DNA of 5,618 bases from Thermomicrobiales bacterium (GTDB lineage Bacteria; Chloroflexota; Chloroflexia; Thermomicrobiales; UBA6265), in NCBI GenBank assembly GCA_025928535.1, contig JAICJJ010000223.1:1-5618 (forward strand), written 5' to 3'. The notes under the pieces were generated by a model. It was not told the origin of the DNA and searched no databases. It saw only the letters and a list, made by a program, of their open reading frames with translations. Position numbers and translations under genes: made by a program. This document shows, in pieces, positions 1-5,618 of the stretch; position 1 is the stretch's first letter, and the number at the start of each line of letters is the position of its first letter.

Positions 1-546
1 GCGGCCAAATGCAGCGCAAAAAAGCCGTGCGGCGTTTGCGCCGCCTGCAAAAAGGGGAAATGCAAGGCGCGCCCGGGCGGCACGATCTGCGCCGCCAGCG
101 GCGGCGCGTGTGCGGGCACGGATTGCGTTTGCCCAACGAACGCCTGGCTCTGTCCGTCGGCCGCGACCTGCTGCCCCAATAGCCAGATGTGCGACGGCGT
201 CAACTGCGGCTCCTGCCCGAACCTGTCCAACCTCTGCCAGGGTCTGCCGTTCTGCGGGCAGTATGGTCCTGACCCGACGCAAGATGTGTGCGGGTGCGTG
301 ACGTCGGTCGATGGCGGGCGGACGTGCTCCAACCTGTACGGCAAGTGCATGGATTGCACCACCGATGCCGACTGCACGACCGCGCTCGGAACCAAGGGCG
401 TCTGCCTCGATCTCACGGGTTGCCCGGCGTGCGCGGAGTCGTCGACGTTCTGCGCGTACACGACGTGCGAGGCGCCGCCTGCCGGGACGCAGGCGGCGGG
501 AAGCCATGGGCTTCGCCGACTGTCGCTGAACGTGCGGCGGCCGTAG
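1..546 (+). CDS. Cysteine-rich protein, C-terminal part (5' end outside window)
   Basis: The frame is open from base 1 to a TAG at 544-546 and gives the last 181 residues. There are 28 Cys between residues 4 and 156, often in CxC, CxxC and CC spacings, for example CDGVNCGSCPNLSNLC at residues 64-79 and CPAC at 141-144. The first 24 residues are also Lys-rich (KKPC, KKGKC). No other domain, membrane segment or metal-cofactor signature is recognisable. Such density suggests a secreted, disulfide-stabilised protein; repeated metal-binding knuckles are the alternative. The signal peptide that would settle localisation would lie upstream of the window. I recall similar Cys-rich proteins of unknown function from Thermomicrobia-like Chloroflexota, but could not check. 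Beyond residue 156 cysteines stop and the tail becomes Arg-rich, which may indicate a frameshift. The gene converges on the GH15 gene. Coding status is well supported; function is unknown. Confidence 0.75.
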   Translation, partial: AAKCSAKKPCGVCAACKKGKCKARPGGTICAASGGACAGTDCVCPTNAWLCPSAATCCPNSQMCDGVNCGSCPNLSNLCQGLPFCGQYGPDPTQDVCGCVTSVDGGRTCSNLYGKCMDCTTDADCTTALGTKGVCLDLTGCPACAESSTFCAYTTCEAPPAGTQAAGSHGLRRLSLNVRRP

Positions 547-555
547 CGCGGCCGC
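537..555. other. GC-rich hairpin over the stop of the Cys-rich gene
   Basis: GCGGCCG at 537-543 is exactly complementary to CGGCCGC at 549-555, with a 5-nt loop that contains the TAG stop codon. It lies where two convergent genes meet, so it could act in 3'-end formation. Neither strand has a following T-run, so it is not a canonical intrinsic terminator. Short perfect GC stems also arise by chance in DNA of this composition. The rest of the convergent gap, to 639, shows nothing I can name. Confidence 0.25.
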
Positions 556-639
556 GCATGTGGCGTGGCCCCGCCAAGCGCAGGGCCCCGCCGAATGCGC
601 AGTGGCGGGCGGCGTCGTTCGGCGTCCGGCGAGACGCGG

Positions 640-2631
640 TCACGACTCGCCGGGCGCCGTTGCGCTTATCGCCCGGTCGCGGCGGACGGCTTTCGCCCGC
701 TGGGTCGCGCTGCCTTCGGGCGGCTGGCGTTCGGCGAGGGCGGCGGAGAGATCGACGCCGGCGTCGATCAGCGCCAGGTGCGTGAACGCCTGCGGAAAAT
801 TGCCGAGCGCCGCGCCGGTGGCCGGGTCGATCTCTTCCGCGAAGAGGCCGAGATCGTTGGCGTAACGGAGCATCGTCTCGAACAACGCTTGCGCTTCGTC
901 CAGTCGGCCCAATTCGGTCAGGCAATCGACCAGCCAGAACGTGCAGATCGAAAACGCGCCTTCCGCGCCGGGCAAACCGTCGTGGGCGATGTAGCGCAGC
1001 AACAAGCCGTTGCGCTGCAACCGTTGCTGCACCAGATCGATCGTACCGCGCATCCGCGGATCGGTCGCCGGCAGGAAGCCGACCAGCGGCAACCGCAGCA
1101 GCGCCGCCGCCACGTCGTCGCCGTCGTAGGTCATCGTGAAGGAGCCGAGGCGCGGGTTGTAGCCTCGCTCGAGCACCTCGGCCCGGATCGCGTCGCGCGT
1201 CGCGGCCCACCCCTCGCCGATGTCGGTCATCCCGGCCGCTTCCGCCAGTTTCAGCGCCCGGTCGAGGCCGACCCAGCACATCACCTTCGAGTAGACGAAA
1301 TCGCGCGGCTCGCTGCGGACTTCCCACAGGCCTTGATCGGGCGTTTGCCAGATGTCGCAGATGTGGTTCGCCAGGCTGGAGAGAAAGCGCCACATCTTCG
1401 GATCGAGGGGCGACGGCGCCGACGGCTCGCCGACCGAGTGGTAATAGAACCAGTAGGCGTCGAGCACTTCGCCGTAGATGTCGAGTTGCCGCTGCGACCA
1501 GGCCGCGTTGCCGACCCGCACCGGCCGCGAATCGCGGTAGCCGGAGAGATTGGGCACGATCCGCTCCGGCAATTCCCGTTCGCCGTGCAGGCCATACATG
1601 ATCTGGATGCGTTCGGGGGGGTCGGCGGCGCAGGTCCGCTCGATCCAGTCCCAGAAGGCCCGGGCCGCCGTGTGGTCGCCCACCAGGAGCAGGGCGTAGA
1701 GCGTCAGCGTCGCGTCGCGCAGCCAGCAATAGCGGTAGTCCCAGTTGCGCGTGCCGCCGATCACCTCCGGCAGCGACGTCGTCGGCGCGGCGACGAGCGC
1801 GCCGGTCGGCTCGAAGGTCAACATCCGGAGCGTCAGCGCCGAGCGGAGGATGCTGTCGCCGTACGGTCCTTTCGGCACGCAGCAACTCGACCAACGCTTC
1901 CAGGCGTCGTCGGTCGCCGCGAGATGGGCCGACCAGTCGTCTTCCGCCAGCGTCGCCCGCGCCGCCGCGTCGTCGTCGACCCAGGCCAGGACGAGCGCGA
2001 CCGGCTGGCGCGGCGCGAGGGTGATCCGGCTGGTCAGCGTGCCGGCGGAACCTTCCCGCAAGGAACCGGGCCAGACCAGCGCGAGGCGCCGCTCCCCGCC
2101 GTCGCTGACGATCGCGCCGCCCGGCGCGAACGCGAACCGCGCGGGCGTCGCCGCGAAATCGAACGCCAGCCGCGCCGTCAATTCCACATCGAGCGGGCCG
2201 TCGAGCGCTTCGATCAGGCGCGCCAGCCGGTGTCGACCATGGCCGCTCCCGCGGCCGTCGAGCGGCGCGCCATCGACGTCGTCGGCCACCGGCATCGTGT
2301 CGGTCAGGCGCAGGCGGCCGGCGGCCGTTTCGAGCGTGGTTTCGAGCACGTTGGAATGGTCGCGATAGCGCCGCTGGCGGCGGGTCAGCGGCGTCGCCGG
2401 CAGGGTCGCCAGAAAGCCGCCCCGCTCGACGTCGAGGATGCGGCAAAGCAGTGCGGGGCTGTCGAAATGGGGCAGGCAGAGCCAATCGACCGAGCCGTCG
2501 CTGGCGATCAGCGCCGCGCTCTGGGCGTCGCCGACGATGGCATAGTCGCCGATCGGGCGGTAGCCGTCGGTTCCGGCCGCCGGCGCCGGCTCGGCGACGT
2601 CGTGCAGCCGCGTCGCGTCGTCGCGGGTCAT
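640..2631 (-). CDS. Glycoside hydrolase family 15 protein (glucoamylase/trehalase type)
   Basis: This complete 663-residue protein has the usual length for bacterial GH15 enzymes, inverting exo-hydrolases that release glucose from alpha-glucans or, in the actinobacterial type, from trehalose. The N-terminal beta-sandwich region (about 25-250) begins with the family hallmark IGDYAIVGDAQSAALIASDG at 27-46, followed by SVDWLCLPHFDSP. The (alpha/alpha)6 barrel (about 255-625) carries GGTRNWDYRYCWLRDA at 292-307 and YGLHGERELPE at 346-356. GLWEVR at 434-439 holds the expected general acid E437, and AEEIDPATGAALGNFPQAF at 598-616 holds the expected base, probably E599. No signal peptide or membrane segment is seen, so it is probably cytoplasmic. 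The ATG at 2631 is chosen for its strong Shine-Dalgarno sequence and its fit to the family N-terminus. It lies 49 nt after the small membrane gene. Trehalase and glucoamylase activity cannot be separated by eye. The last 25 or so residues are a basic, low-complexity tail. Confidence 0.96.
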   Translation of the reverse strand: MTRDDATRLHDVAEPAPAAGTDGYRPIGDYAIVGDAQSAALIASDGSVDWLCLPHFDSPALLCRILDVERGGFLATLPATPLTRRQRRYRDHSNVLETTLETAAGRLRLTDTMPVADDVDGAPLDGRGSGHGRHRLARLIEALDGPLDVELTARLAFDFAATPARFAFAPGGAIVSDGGERRLALVWPGSLREGSAGTLTSRITLAPRQPVALVLAWVDDDAAARATLAEDDWSAHLAATDDAWKRWSSCCVPKGPYGDSILRSALTLRMLTFEPTGALVAAPTTSLPEVIGGTRNWDYRYCWLRDATLTLYALLLVGDHTAARAFWDWIERTCAADPPERIQIMYGLHGERELPERIVPNLSGYRDSRPVRVGNAAWSQRQLDIYGEVLDAYWFYYHSVGEPSAPSPLDPKMWRFLSSLANHICDIWQTPDQGLWEVRSEPRDFVYSKVMCWVGLDRALKLAEAAGMTDIGEGWAATRDAIRAEVLERGYNPRLGSFTMTYDGDDVAAALLRLPLVGFLPATDPRMRGTIDLVQQRLQRNGLLLRYIAHDGLPGAEGAFSICTFWLVDCLTELGRLDEAQALFETMLRYANDLGLFAEEIDPATGAALGNFPQAFTHLALIDAGVDLSAALAERQPPEGSATQRAKAVRRDRAISATAPGES

Positions 2632-2635
2632 GCGC

Positions 2636-2641
2636 TCCTCC
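2636..2641 (-). promoter_or_regulatory. Shine-Dalgarno site of the GH15 gene
   Basis: The minus strand reads GGAGGA four nucleotides before the ATG at 2631. It fixes that start and lies in the 49-nt gap after the small membrane gene, so the GH15 gene can initiate independently on a shared transcript. Confidence 0.75.
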
Positions 2642-2680
2642 AGCGCCCCGGCCGCGCCCCGGTCGCGCCGGAGGGTCGGA

Positions 2681-2830
2681 TCAGAGGGCGCGGCGGCCGG
2701 TGATCAGTTGGTAGATGAGGACGATCAACGCGATCACCAGCAAGAGGTGAATGATCGCCCCGCCGACATGGACGACGAAAAAGCCGAGCAACCACAGCAC
2801 GACCAGGATGACGATCAACCCCCAGAGCAT
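2681..2830 (-). CDS. Small two-helix membrane protein, lmo0937-like
   Basis: A 49-residue frame starts with MLWGLIVILVVLWLLGFFVV and ends QLITGRRAL before TGA at 2681-2683. Two hydrophobic segments, at about residues 2-20 and 26-43, are separated by a short HVGG turn (21-24). The only clear charged cluster is the C-terminal RR, predicting a hairpin with both ends on the cytoplasmic side. Sequence, length and layout match my recollection of the lmo0937 family of small membrane proteins, whose function is unknown. The start is supported by AGGAGG five nucleotides upstream, and the hydrophobic pattern would be unlikely in non-coding DNA. It lies 97 nt downstream of the pterin dehydratase gene and 49 nt upstream of the GH15 gene, all in one direction. 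The longer overlapping reading frame at 2628-2873 gives an Arg-rich sequence and is not real. Confidence 0.88.
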   Translation of the reverse strand: MLWGLIVILVVLWLLGFFVVHVGGAIIHLLLVIALIVLIYQLITGRRAL

Positions 2831-2835
2831 TCCGT

Positions 2836-2841
2836 CCTCCT
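2836..2841 (-). promoter_or_regulatory. Shine-Dalgarno site of the small membrane gene
   Basis: The minus strand reads AGGAGG, a full anti-16S match, five nucleotides before the ATG at 2830. This is the main support, beyond the protein itself, for the 49-residue gene and its start. Confidence 0.8.
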
Positions 2842-2883
2842 CGCCCATCCCGGGAACCTGTCCGCAACCTCAATGGCGCGGGC

Positions 2884-2908
2884 CGATTCGATAGTAGCAG
2901 ACGAATCG
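2884..2908. other. Inverted repeat between the pterin dehydratase and small membrane genes
   Basis: CGATTCG at 2884-2890 pairs exactly with CGAATCG at 2902-2908 across an 11-nt loop. A further GGCC/GGCC match (2881-2884 and 2910-2913) needs a bulge. On the minus strand it begins about 20 nt after the pterin dehydratase stop. It could attenuate or stabilise the transcript between the two genes. The sequence after it is not T-rich, so a strong intrinsic terminator is not indicated. Confidence 0.3.
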
Positions 2909-2927
2909 CGGCCCTTCGGTATTCCCG

Positions 2928-3317
2928 TCAGGCCGCGCCGGCGAAGAGTTGGTCGGTCTTGGCGGCCATGATGAAGTCGTTGCGATGCAGGTTGCGGATC
3001 TTCTTCGTCCACCAGGTGACGGTGACGCGGCCCCATTCGGTCAGGATCGTCGGGTGATGCCCCGCGTCTTCGGCGAGCGCGCCGACCCCATCGGTGAAGG
3101 CCAGCGCGGCGGCGAAATCGGGAAAACGAAAGGTTCGGACCAGGCGCGGCACGCCGTCCCGGTCGAGCAGATCCCATTCCGGGATCAACGGCGACAACTC
3201 CGCGATCTCCTGTGGCGTCACCGAAGGCGCGTCGGCCCGACAGGCGACGCAGCGCTCGGAGGCCAGCCGGGCCGCGTCGGCGGCGTCATCGTCGTTTCCC
3301 CCGGGTCGTTCAGTCAT
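2928..3317 (-). CDS. phhB: Pterin-4a-carbinolamine dehydratase (4a-hydroxytetrahydrobiopterin dehydratase)
   Basis: This 129-residue protein dehydrates 4a-hydroxytetrahydropterin to quinonoid dihydropterin, so that the cofactor of aromatic amino acid hydroxylases can be recycled. The family signature is clear: EDAGHHPTI at 83-91 with the active-site H87, H88 and P89, then W95, the paired W102/W103 in TWWT, H111 and D114. The catalytic core is about residues 33-125. A 20-odd-residue acidic and Ala-rich start and a CVAC pair (C23, C26) precede it, and make it slightly longer than the shortest family members. The ATG overlaps the end of the decarboxylase gene as ATGACTGA, and GGAGGA lies 10 nt upstream inside that gene. 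No hydroxylase is visible here; some family members occur without one and have been proposed to serve other pterin-dependent processes, so the physiological partner is open. Confidence 0.95.
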   Translation of the reverse strand: MTERPGGNDDDAADAARLASERCVACRADAPSVTPQEIAELSPLIPEWDLLDRDGVPRLVRTFRFPDFAAALAFTDGVGALAEDAGHHPTILTEWGRVTVTWWTKKIRNLHRNDFIMAAKTDQLFAGAA

Positions 3318-5001
3318 CGTCCGTTGCTCCTCCCGGCCGCGTCGCCTTCGTCGCCTTCCCCAGCCGCTCGGTCAGTTGCCGCAGCGACGCCGAAACGTCC
3401 ATCCGCGCGAGGCGGACCTCGATCAGCGAAAAGGTCGACGGGTCGGCGAGCGCCGTGGCCAGCGCCCGCGCCAGATCGCCGTCCGTTTCGACCACCATCC
3501 CGCGCCCGGCCCCGAGCAGATCGGGCAATTGCGCGTACCGCCAGCGCAGGATGTCGTTGAAGGGACCATCCAGCAGAAATCGTTCCGTCGCGTAGCCGTC
3601 GTTGTTCAGGACGATCACGATCGGATGGACGCCGAAGCGGACGGCGGTCGAAAGTTCCACCCCGGTCATCTGGAACGCGCCGTCGCCGACGAGGACGATC
3701 GGCCGCGCCGCCGGCTCGGCCAGCCCGATGCCGACGCTGGCCGGCACGGCGAACCCGAGCGACGCGTAATAGGCGGGGGAGAAAAAGCCGACGCCGCGCC
3801 GGATCGGCAAGTCGGCCGCGCCGAAGAGGGCGTCGCCCGGATCGGCGATGACGACCATCTGCTCGGTCAGGATCGTCGCGAGGCGGGCGAAGAGCCGGTC
3901 GACTGTGATCGGCGTCGCCGGATCGATCTCCGGCAAGGCGACTTTCGGCGGAATGTAGGGGGCGTCGGTCGCTGCGACGTGGGGCAGTTTCGCCTCGGCC
4001 AGCCCGGTGAGGAAATCGCCGAGCAAGGTCCGCTCGTACACCTCGTAGCCGATCGCGACGCGGTCGCGCGTGGCGTGGATCGCGGCGCGCGGATCGAAAT
4101 GGGCGGTGAAGCCGCCGAGATCGAGATCGGTCATCTGCGTGCCGAGGAAGAGGATGGCGTCGCTCGATTCGACGTAGCGCCGCGTCGCTTCCCGGCTCAT
4201 CCGGCCGCTGTAGACGCCGATGTAATGCGGGTGGTCTTCGTCGATCGCCGATTTGCCGTGCAGCGTCTGCGCGACCGGCATGCCCGTCTTGTCGATCAGC
4301 CGCAGCGCGATGTCGGTCACGCCGAAGCGATGCAATTCGAGGCCGAGGACGGCGACCGGCTGCTTCGCCCGCCGCAAGCGCGCCGCCGCTTCGGCGACGG
4401 CCGCGGCGAGGATGTCGGGATCGCTTTCCGGCGCCGGGCGGGGCCGGCGCGGGTGGACCTCGATGTCGGCGTCGACCAGATCGCGCGGGATTTCGAGATA
4501 GCCCGGCCGCTTTTCCCTCAGCATCGCGCCGATGACGCGGTCGATCTCGTGAGCGGCGATGTCCGGGTCGTTGAGCGCGGCCGAGGCGACGGTCAACTGC
4601 TCGAAGACGCGCAATTGGTCGTCGAAATCCTGCACGCGATGATGGAGCAACGGATGGCGCATCCGTTCGGTGATGCCGGGCGCGCCGGAGATGACCAGCA
4701 CGGGCGATTCTTCGGCGTAGGCCTGCCCGGTCGAATTGGCGAGTTTGAGGCCGCCGACGGAATAGGTGACGCAGGCGACGCCGAATCCTTTCATCCGGGC
4801 GTACGCGTCGGCGGCGAAGCCGGCGCCTTGCTCGTCGCAGGTATTGACGAAGCGGATGCCGCGCGCTTCGAACCGGGCGCAGAGCGCAAGCGCGAAATCG
4901 CCCGGGACGCCGAAGACGTGGCGCACGCCGAGCGCTTCGAGCCGGTCGATGAGGTGATCGGCGAGGGGAACCATGCGCGCGGGCGCGGCGAAATCGGCCA
5001 T
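3310..5001 (-). CDS. ThDP-dependent 2-oxo acid decarboxylase (pyruvate/indolepyruvate/phenylpyruvate decarboxylase family)
   Basis: This 563-residue protein has the length and three-domain layout of the pyruvate decarboxylase family: pyrimidine-binding domain at about 10-180, central domain at about 195-345, ThDP/Mg-binding domain at about 365-535. All residues expected for catalysis are present: D35 in GVPGDF, E57 in CDEQGAGF (contacts the thiazolium cofactor), the H120-H121 pair in LLHHRV, and E473 in GYATERF. The cofactor motif runs from GDG at 439-441 to NN at 466-467. The HH pair and E473 separate true decarboxylases from acetolactate synthase-like relatives. The product is an aldehyde and CO2; an aromatic substrate is suggested by the downstream pterin dehydratase gene but is not proven. 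No signal peptide is seen, so it is cytoplasmic. I chose the ATG at 5001 because AAGGGAG lies 6 nt upstream and the homologous region starts there. An in-frame ATG at 5142 would add 47 Arg/Ser-rich residues translated from repeat DNA. Confidence 0.94.
   Translation of the reverse strand: MADFAAPARMVPLADHLIDRLEALGVRHVFGVPGDFALALCARFEARGIRFVNTCDEQGAGFAADAYARMKGFGVACVTYSVGGLKLANSTGQAYAEESPVLVISGAPGITERMRHPLLHHRVQDFDDQLRVFEQLTVASAALNDPDIAAHEIDRVIGAMLREKRPGYLEIPRDLVDADIEVHPRRPRPAPESDPDILAAAVAEAAARLRRAKQPVAVLGLELHRFGVTDIALRLIDKTGMPVAQTLHGKSAIDEDHPHYIGVYSGRMSREATRRYVESSDAILFLGTQMTDLDLGGFTAHFDPRAAIHATRDRVAIGYEVYERTLLGDFLTGLAEAKLPHVAATDAPYIPPKVALPEIDPATPITVDRLFARLATILTEQMVVIADPGDALFGAADLPIRRGVGFFSPAYYASLGFAVPASVGIGLAEPAARPIVLVGDGAFQMTGVELSTAVRFGVHPIVIVLNNDGYATERFLLDGPFNDILRWRYAQLPDLLGAGRGMVVETDGDLARALATALADPSTFSLIEVRLARMDVSASLRQLTERLGKATKATRPGGATDDD
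3328..3333 (-). promoter_or_regulatory. phhB: Shine-Dalgarno site of the pterin dehydratase gene, inside the decarboxylase gene
   Basis: The minus strand reads GGAGGA 10 nt before the ATG at 3317. It lies within the last codons of the decarboxylase gene, supporting coupled translation across the 8-nt overlap. Confidence 0.6.
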
Positions 5002-5007
5002 CGACAA

Positions 5008-5014
5008 CTCCCTT
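5008..5014 (-). promoter_or_regulatory. Shine-Dalgarno site that decides the decarboxylase start
   Basis: The minus strand reads AAGGGAG with a 6-nt spacer to the ATG at 5001. The alternative in-frame starts at 4974 and 5142 are less attractive: 4974 trims only nine residues, and 5142 lies inside the palindromic repeat. Confidence 0.65.
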
Positions 5015-5078
5015 CGGCATGGCGGTCGGGCATCGGAAGCAACATACCGTGACCGCCGCAGAACGCGGGCCGCGGAAC

Positions 5079-5118
5079 GGAGTCGGGAAGTCGAGGAGTC
5101 GGGGAGTCGAGAAGGCGA
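5079..5118 (+). repeat. Left array of a degenerate 8-nt repeat (GRAGTCGR)
   Basis: Five contiguous 8-nt units can be read: GGAGTCGG, GAAGTCGA, GGAGTCGG, GGAGTCGA and GAAGGCGA. The array lies 78 nt upstream of the decarboxylase start. A 13-nt core, GAGTCGGGGAGTC at 5096-5108, has an exact inverted copy at 5309-5321 on the far side of the central palindrome, so the two arrays bracket it as imperfect inverted repeats. Confidence 0.7.
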
Positions 5119-5137
5119 CGAGCGGCGCCGCACCCCC

Positions 5138-5271
5138 GTCATGCTGAGCCGCAGCGAAGCATCTCGTTCTCTAAAGCAACGACCGACGAGATCCTTCGCT
5201 GCGGCTGCCGTGAAAAACTCGGTTGTTCATGCCGTGGTGGCGCCGCCCGCGGCATGACCACTCAGGATGAC
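5138..5271. repeat. Imperfect intergenic palindrome with an interrupted right arm
   Basis: The left arm, 5138-5167, starts GTCATGCTGAG and ends ATCTCGT. Its inner 21 nt (5147-5167) pair with 5186-5206 with one mismatch across an 18-nt loop. The outer 11 nt (5138-5148) pair with CTCAGGATGAC at 5261-5271 with one mismatch. A 54-nt segment, 5207-5260, separates the two halves of the right arm. From memory, this resembles abundant intergenic palindromes in Chloroflexota genomes; copy number cannot be seen from one window. It has no open frame of interest and could act as a hairpin between the hydantoinase and decarboxylase genes. Confidence 0.75.
5227..5257. repeat. Hairpin inside the segment interrupting the palindrome
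   Basis: TCATGCCG at 5227-5234 and CGGCATGA at 5250-5257 are exact inverted copies. The sequence between them, GGTGGCGCCGCC and neighbours, is itself nearly self-complementary around GGCGCC. The hairpin ends (TCATG / CATGAC) resemble the termini of the surrounding palindrome, so it may be a shorter related element nested in the larger one. Confidence 0.55.
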
Positions 5272-5288
5272 GACACGCGGCGGCGCTG

Positions 5289-5325
5289 CTCCTCGACTCG
5301 TTCTTCCTGACTCCCCGACTCGTTC
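5289..5325 (-). repeat. Right array of the degenerate 8-nt repeat, inverted
   Basis: Read on the minus strand, this stretch contains GAGTCGGGGAGTC followed by AGGAAGAACGAGTCGAGGAG, the same kind of units as the left array but less regular. The 13-nt core at 5309-5321 is the exact reverse complement of 5096-5108. The array reaches the stop codon of the hydantoinase B-like gene at 5324-5326, so the repeat directly abuts or slightly overlaps that gene's end. Confidence 0.6.
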
Positions 5326-5618
5326 AGCGAACGGCTAGCCAGGGCCGCGGCGGGGCATCGACGTTCCAGACTTCGCCGGGCGGCGGGGTCGGCTGGGGCG
5401 CGCCGCGGTCGATCCAGTCGCGGGTCTGACGATGCGCCCGGAGAGCCGCCGTCGTCGCCTGGTCGATTTCGGGCGGATCGCCGGTCAGCGCGACGCCATA
5501 CCAGGCGGCCGCCTCCTCCGGCGAGAGGAGGCCGACGCGGACGTCGCGGGCGACGAGCGCCGGGTCGCGGTCGAATGGGTCGCCCCAGCCGCCGCCGCCG
5601 CCGGTCCGCATCACGAAC
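5324..5618 (-). CDS. Hydantoinase B/oxoprolinase family subunit, C-terminal fragment (5' end outside window)
   Basis: The minus-strand frame is open to the right edge and ends with TGA at 5324-5326; about 97 residues are visible. The stretch VMRTGGGGGWGDPFDRDP followed by ALVARDVRVGLLSPEEAAAWYGV is the characteristic C-terminal end of HyuB-type proteins, the subunit that works with HyuA in ATP-dependent opening of hydantoin or oxoproline rings. The frame contains GTG and ATG codons at 5609-5614, but the residues before them continue the conserved motif, so these are internal and the gene is cut by the window. After the conserved part comes a Pro/Trp-containing tail ending WLAVR. Substrate cannot be inferred. 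The gene points towards the decarboxylase gene but is separated by 322 nt of repeat-rich DNA, so it is probably a separate unit. Confidence 0.9.
   Translation of the reverse strand, partial: FVMRTGGGGGWGDPFDRDPALVARDVRVGLLSPEEAAAWYGVALTGDPPEIDQATTAALRAHRQTRDWIDRGAPQPTPPPGEVWNVDAPPRPWLAVR

Noticed and set aside
565..2703. Long plus-strand open frame (712 residues) antisense to the GH15 gene, and a 690-residue minus-strand frame at 413-2485
   Set aside because: Both are extremely Arg-rich and match no family motif, while the GH15 frame carries complete family motifs. GC-rich codon usage makes stops rare in the shadow frames.
2628..2873. 81-residue minus-strand frame over the small membrane gene
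   Set aside because: It is Arg/Gly-rich, has no motif and is in a different frame from the well-supported 49-residue gene, which has its own ribosome binding site.
3094..5052. Long plus-strand open frame (652 residues) antisense to the decarboxylase, and a 568-residue minus-strand frame at 3314-5020
   Set aside because: They have Arg/Asp/Gly- or Arg/Ala-dominated composition without recognisable motifs and overlap a gene with all catalytic residues in place. They are composition shadows.
5030..5060. TATGTT on the minus strand as a -10 box for the decarboxylase operon
   Set aside because: It matches only four of six consensus positions and no convincing -35 box lies at the right spacing; promoter consensus in this lineage is also uncertain.
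5002..5142. N-terminal extension of the decarboxylase to an ATG at 5142
   Set aside because: The added 47 residues are translated from the 8-nt repeat array and palindrome, are Arg/Ser-rich and resemble no family N-terminus. The ATG at 5001 has a good Shine-Dalgarno sequence.
5079..5325. CRISPR array
   Set aside because: The 8-nt units are contiguous, degenerate and without unique spacers, and no cas gene is present.
5324..5614. Self-contained 96-residue gene starting at GTG 5614
   Set aside because: The frame stays open upstream to the window edge and the sequence is the interior-to-C-terminal part of a much longer family, so this is a fragment of a larger gene.

Overview
This is a GC-rich bacterial window with G/C-ending codons throughout. 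Gene families, small-gene content and an intergenic palindrome of the 'GTCATnCTGAG…CTCAGnATGAC' type fit a Chloroflexota genome, perhaps of the Thermomicrobia branch. That assignment rests on recollection of similar sequences and not on a marker gene.

Layout, left to right. (1) Positions 1-546, plus strand: the 3' end of a gene for an extremely cysteine-rich protein, with 28 Cys in the last 181 residues; its start lies outside the window. (2) Positions 547-639: a short convergent gap. (3) Positions 640-5001, minus strand: four co-directional genes. In transcription order they are a ThDP-dependent 2-oxo acid decarboxylase (pyruvate/indolepyruvate/phenylpyruvate decarboxylase type), a pterin-4a-carbinolamine dehydratase overlapping it by 8 nt, a 49-residue two-helix membrane protein resembling the lmo0937 family, and a complete glycoside hydrolase family 15 enzyme (glucoamylase or trehalase type). 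Every start has a purine-rich Shine-Dalgarno sequence. (4) Positions 5002-5323: a gene-free stretch with a composite inverted-repeat element: two inverted arrays of a degenerate 8-nt repeat flank an imperfect palindrome, whose right arm is interrupted by a 54-nt segment that is itself hairpin-forming. (5) Positions 5324-5618, minus strand: the C-terminal end of a hydantoinase B/oxoprolinase-family subunit, running off the right edge.

Functional reading. The decarboxylase and the pterin dehydratase are very likely translationally coupled. The pairing suggests aromatic amino acid turnover: pterin recycling for an aromatic amino acid hydroxylase, and decarboxylation of an aromatic 2-oxo acid. 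No hydroxylase or aminotransferase is visible here, so this is inference. The small membrane protein and the GH15 enzyme follow in the same direction (gaps of 97 and 49 nt) and could be co-transcribed, but no shared pathway is evident. I found no RNA gene, CRISPR array, transposase or clear defence or mobile system. The most unusual items are the composite palindromic element and the cysteine-rich protein.
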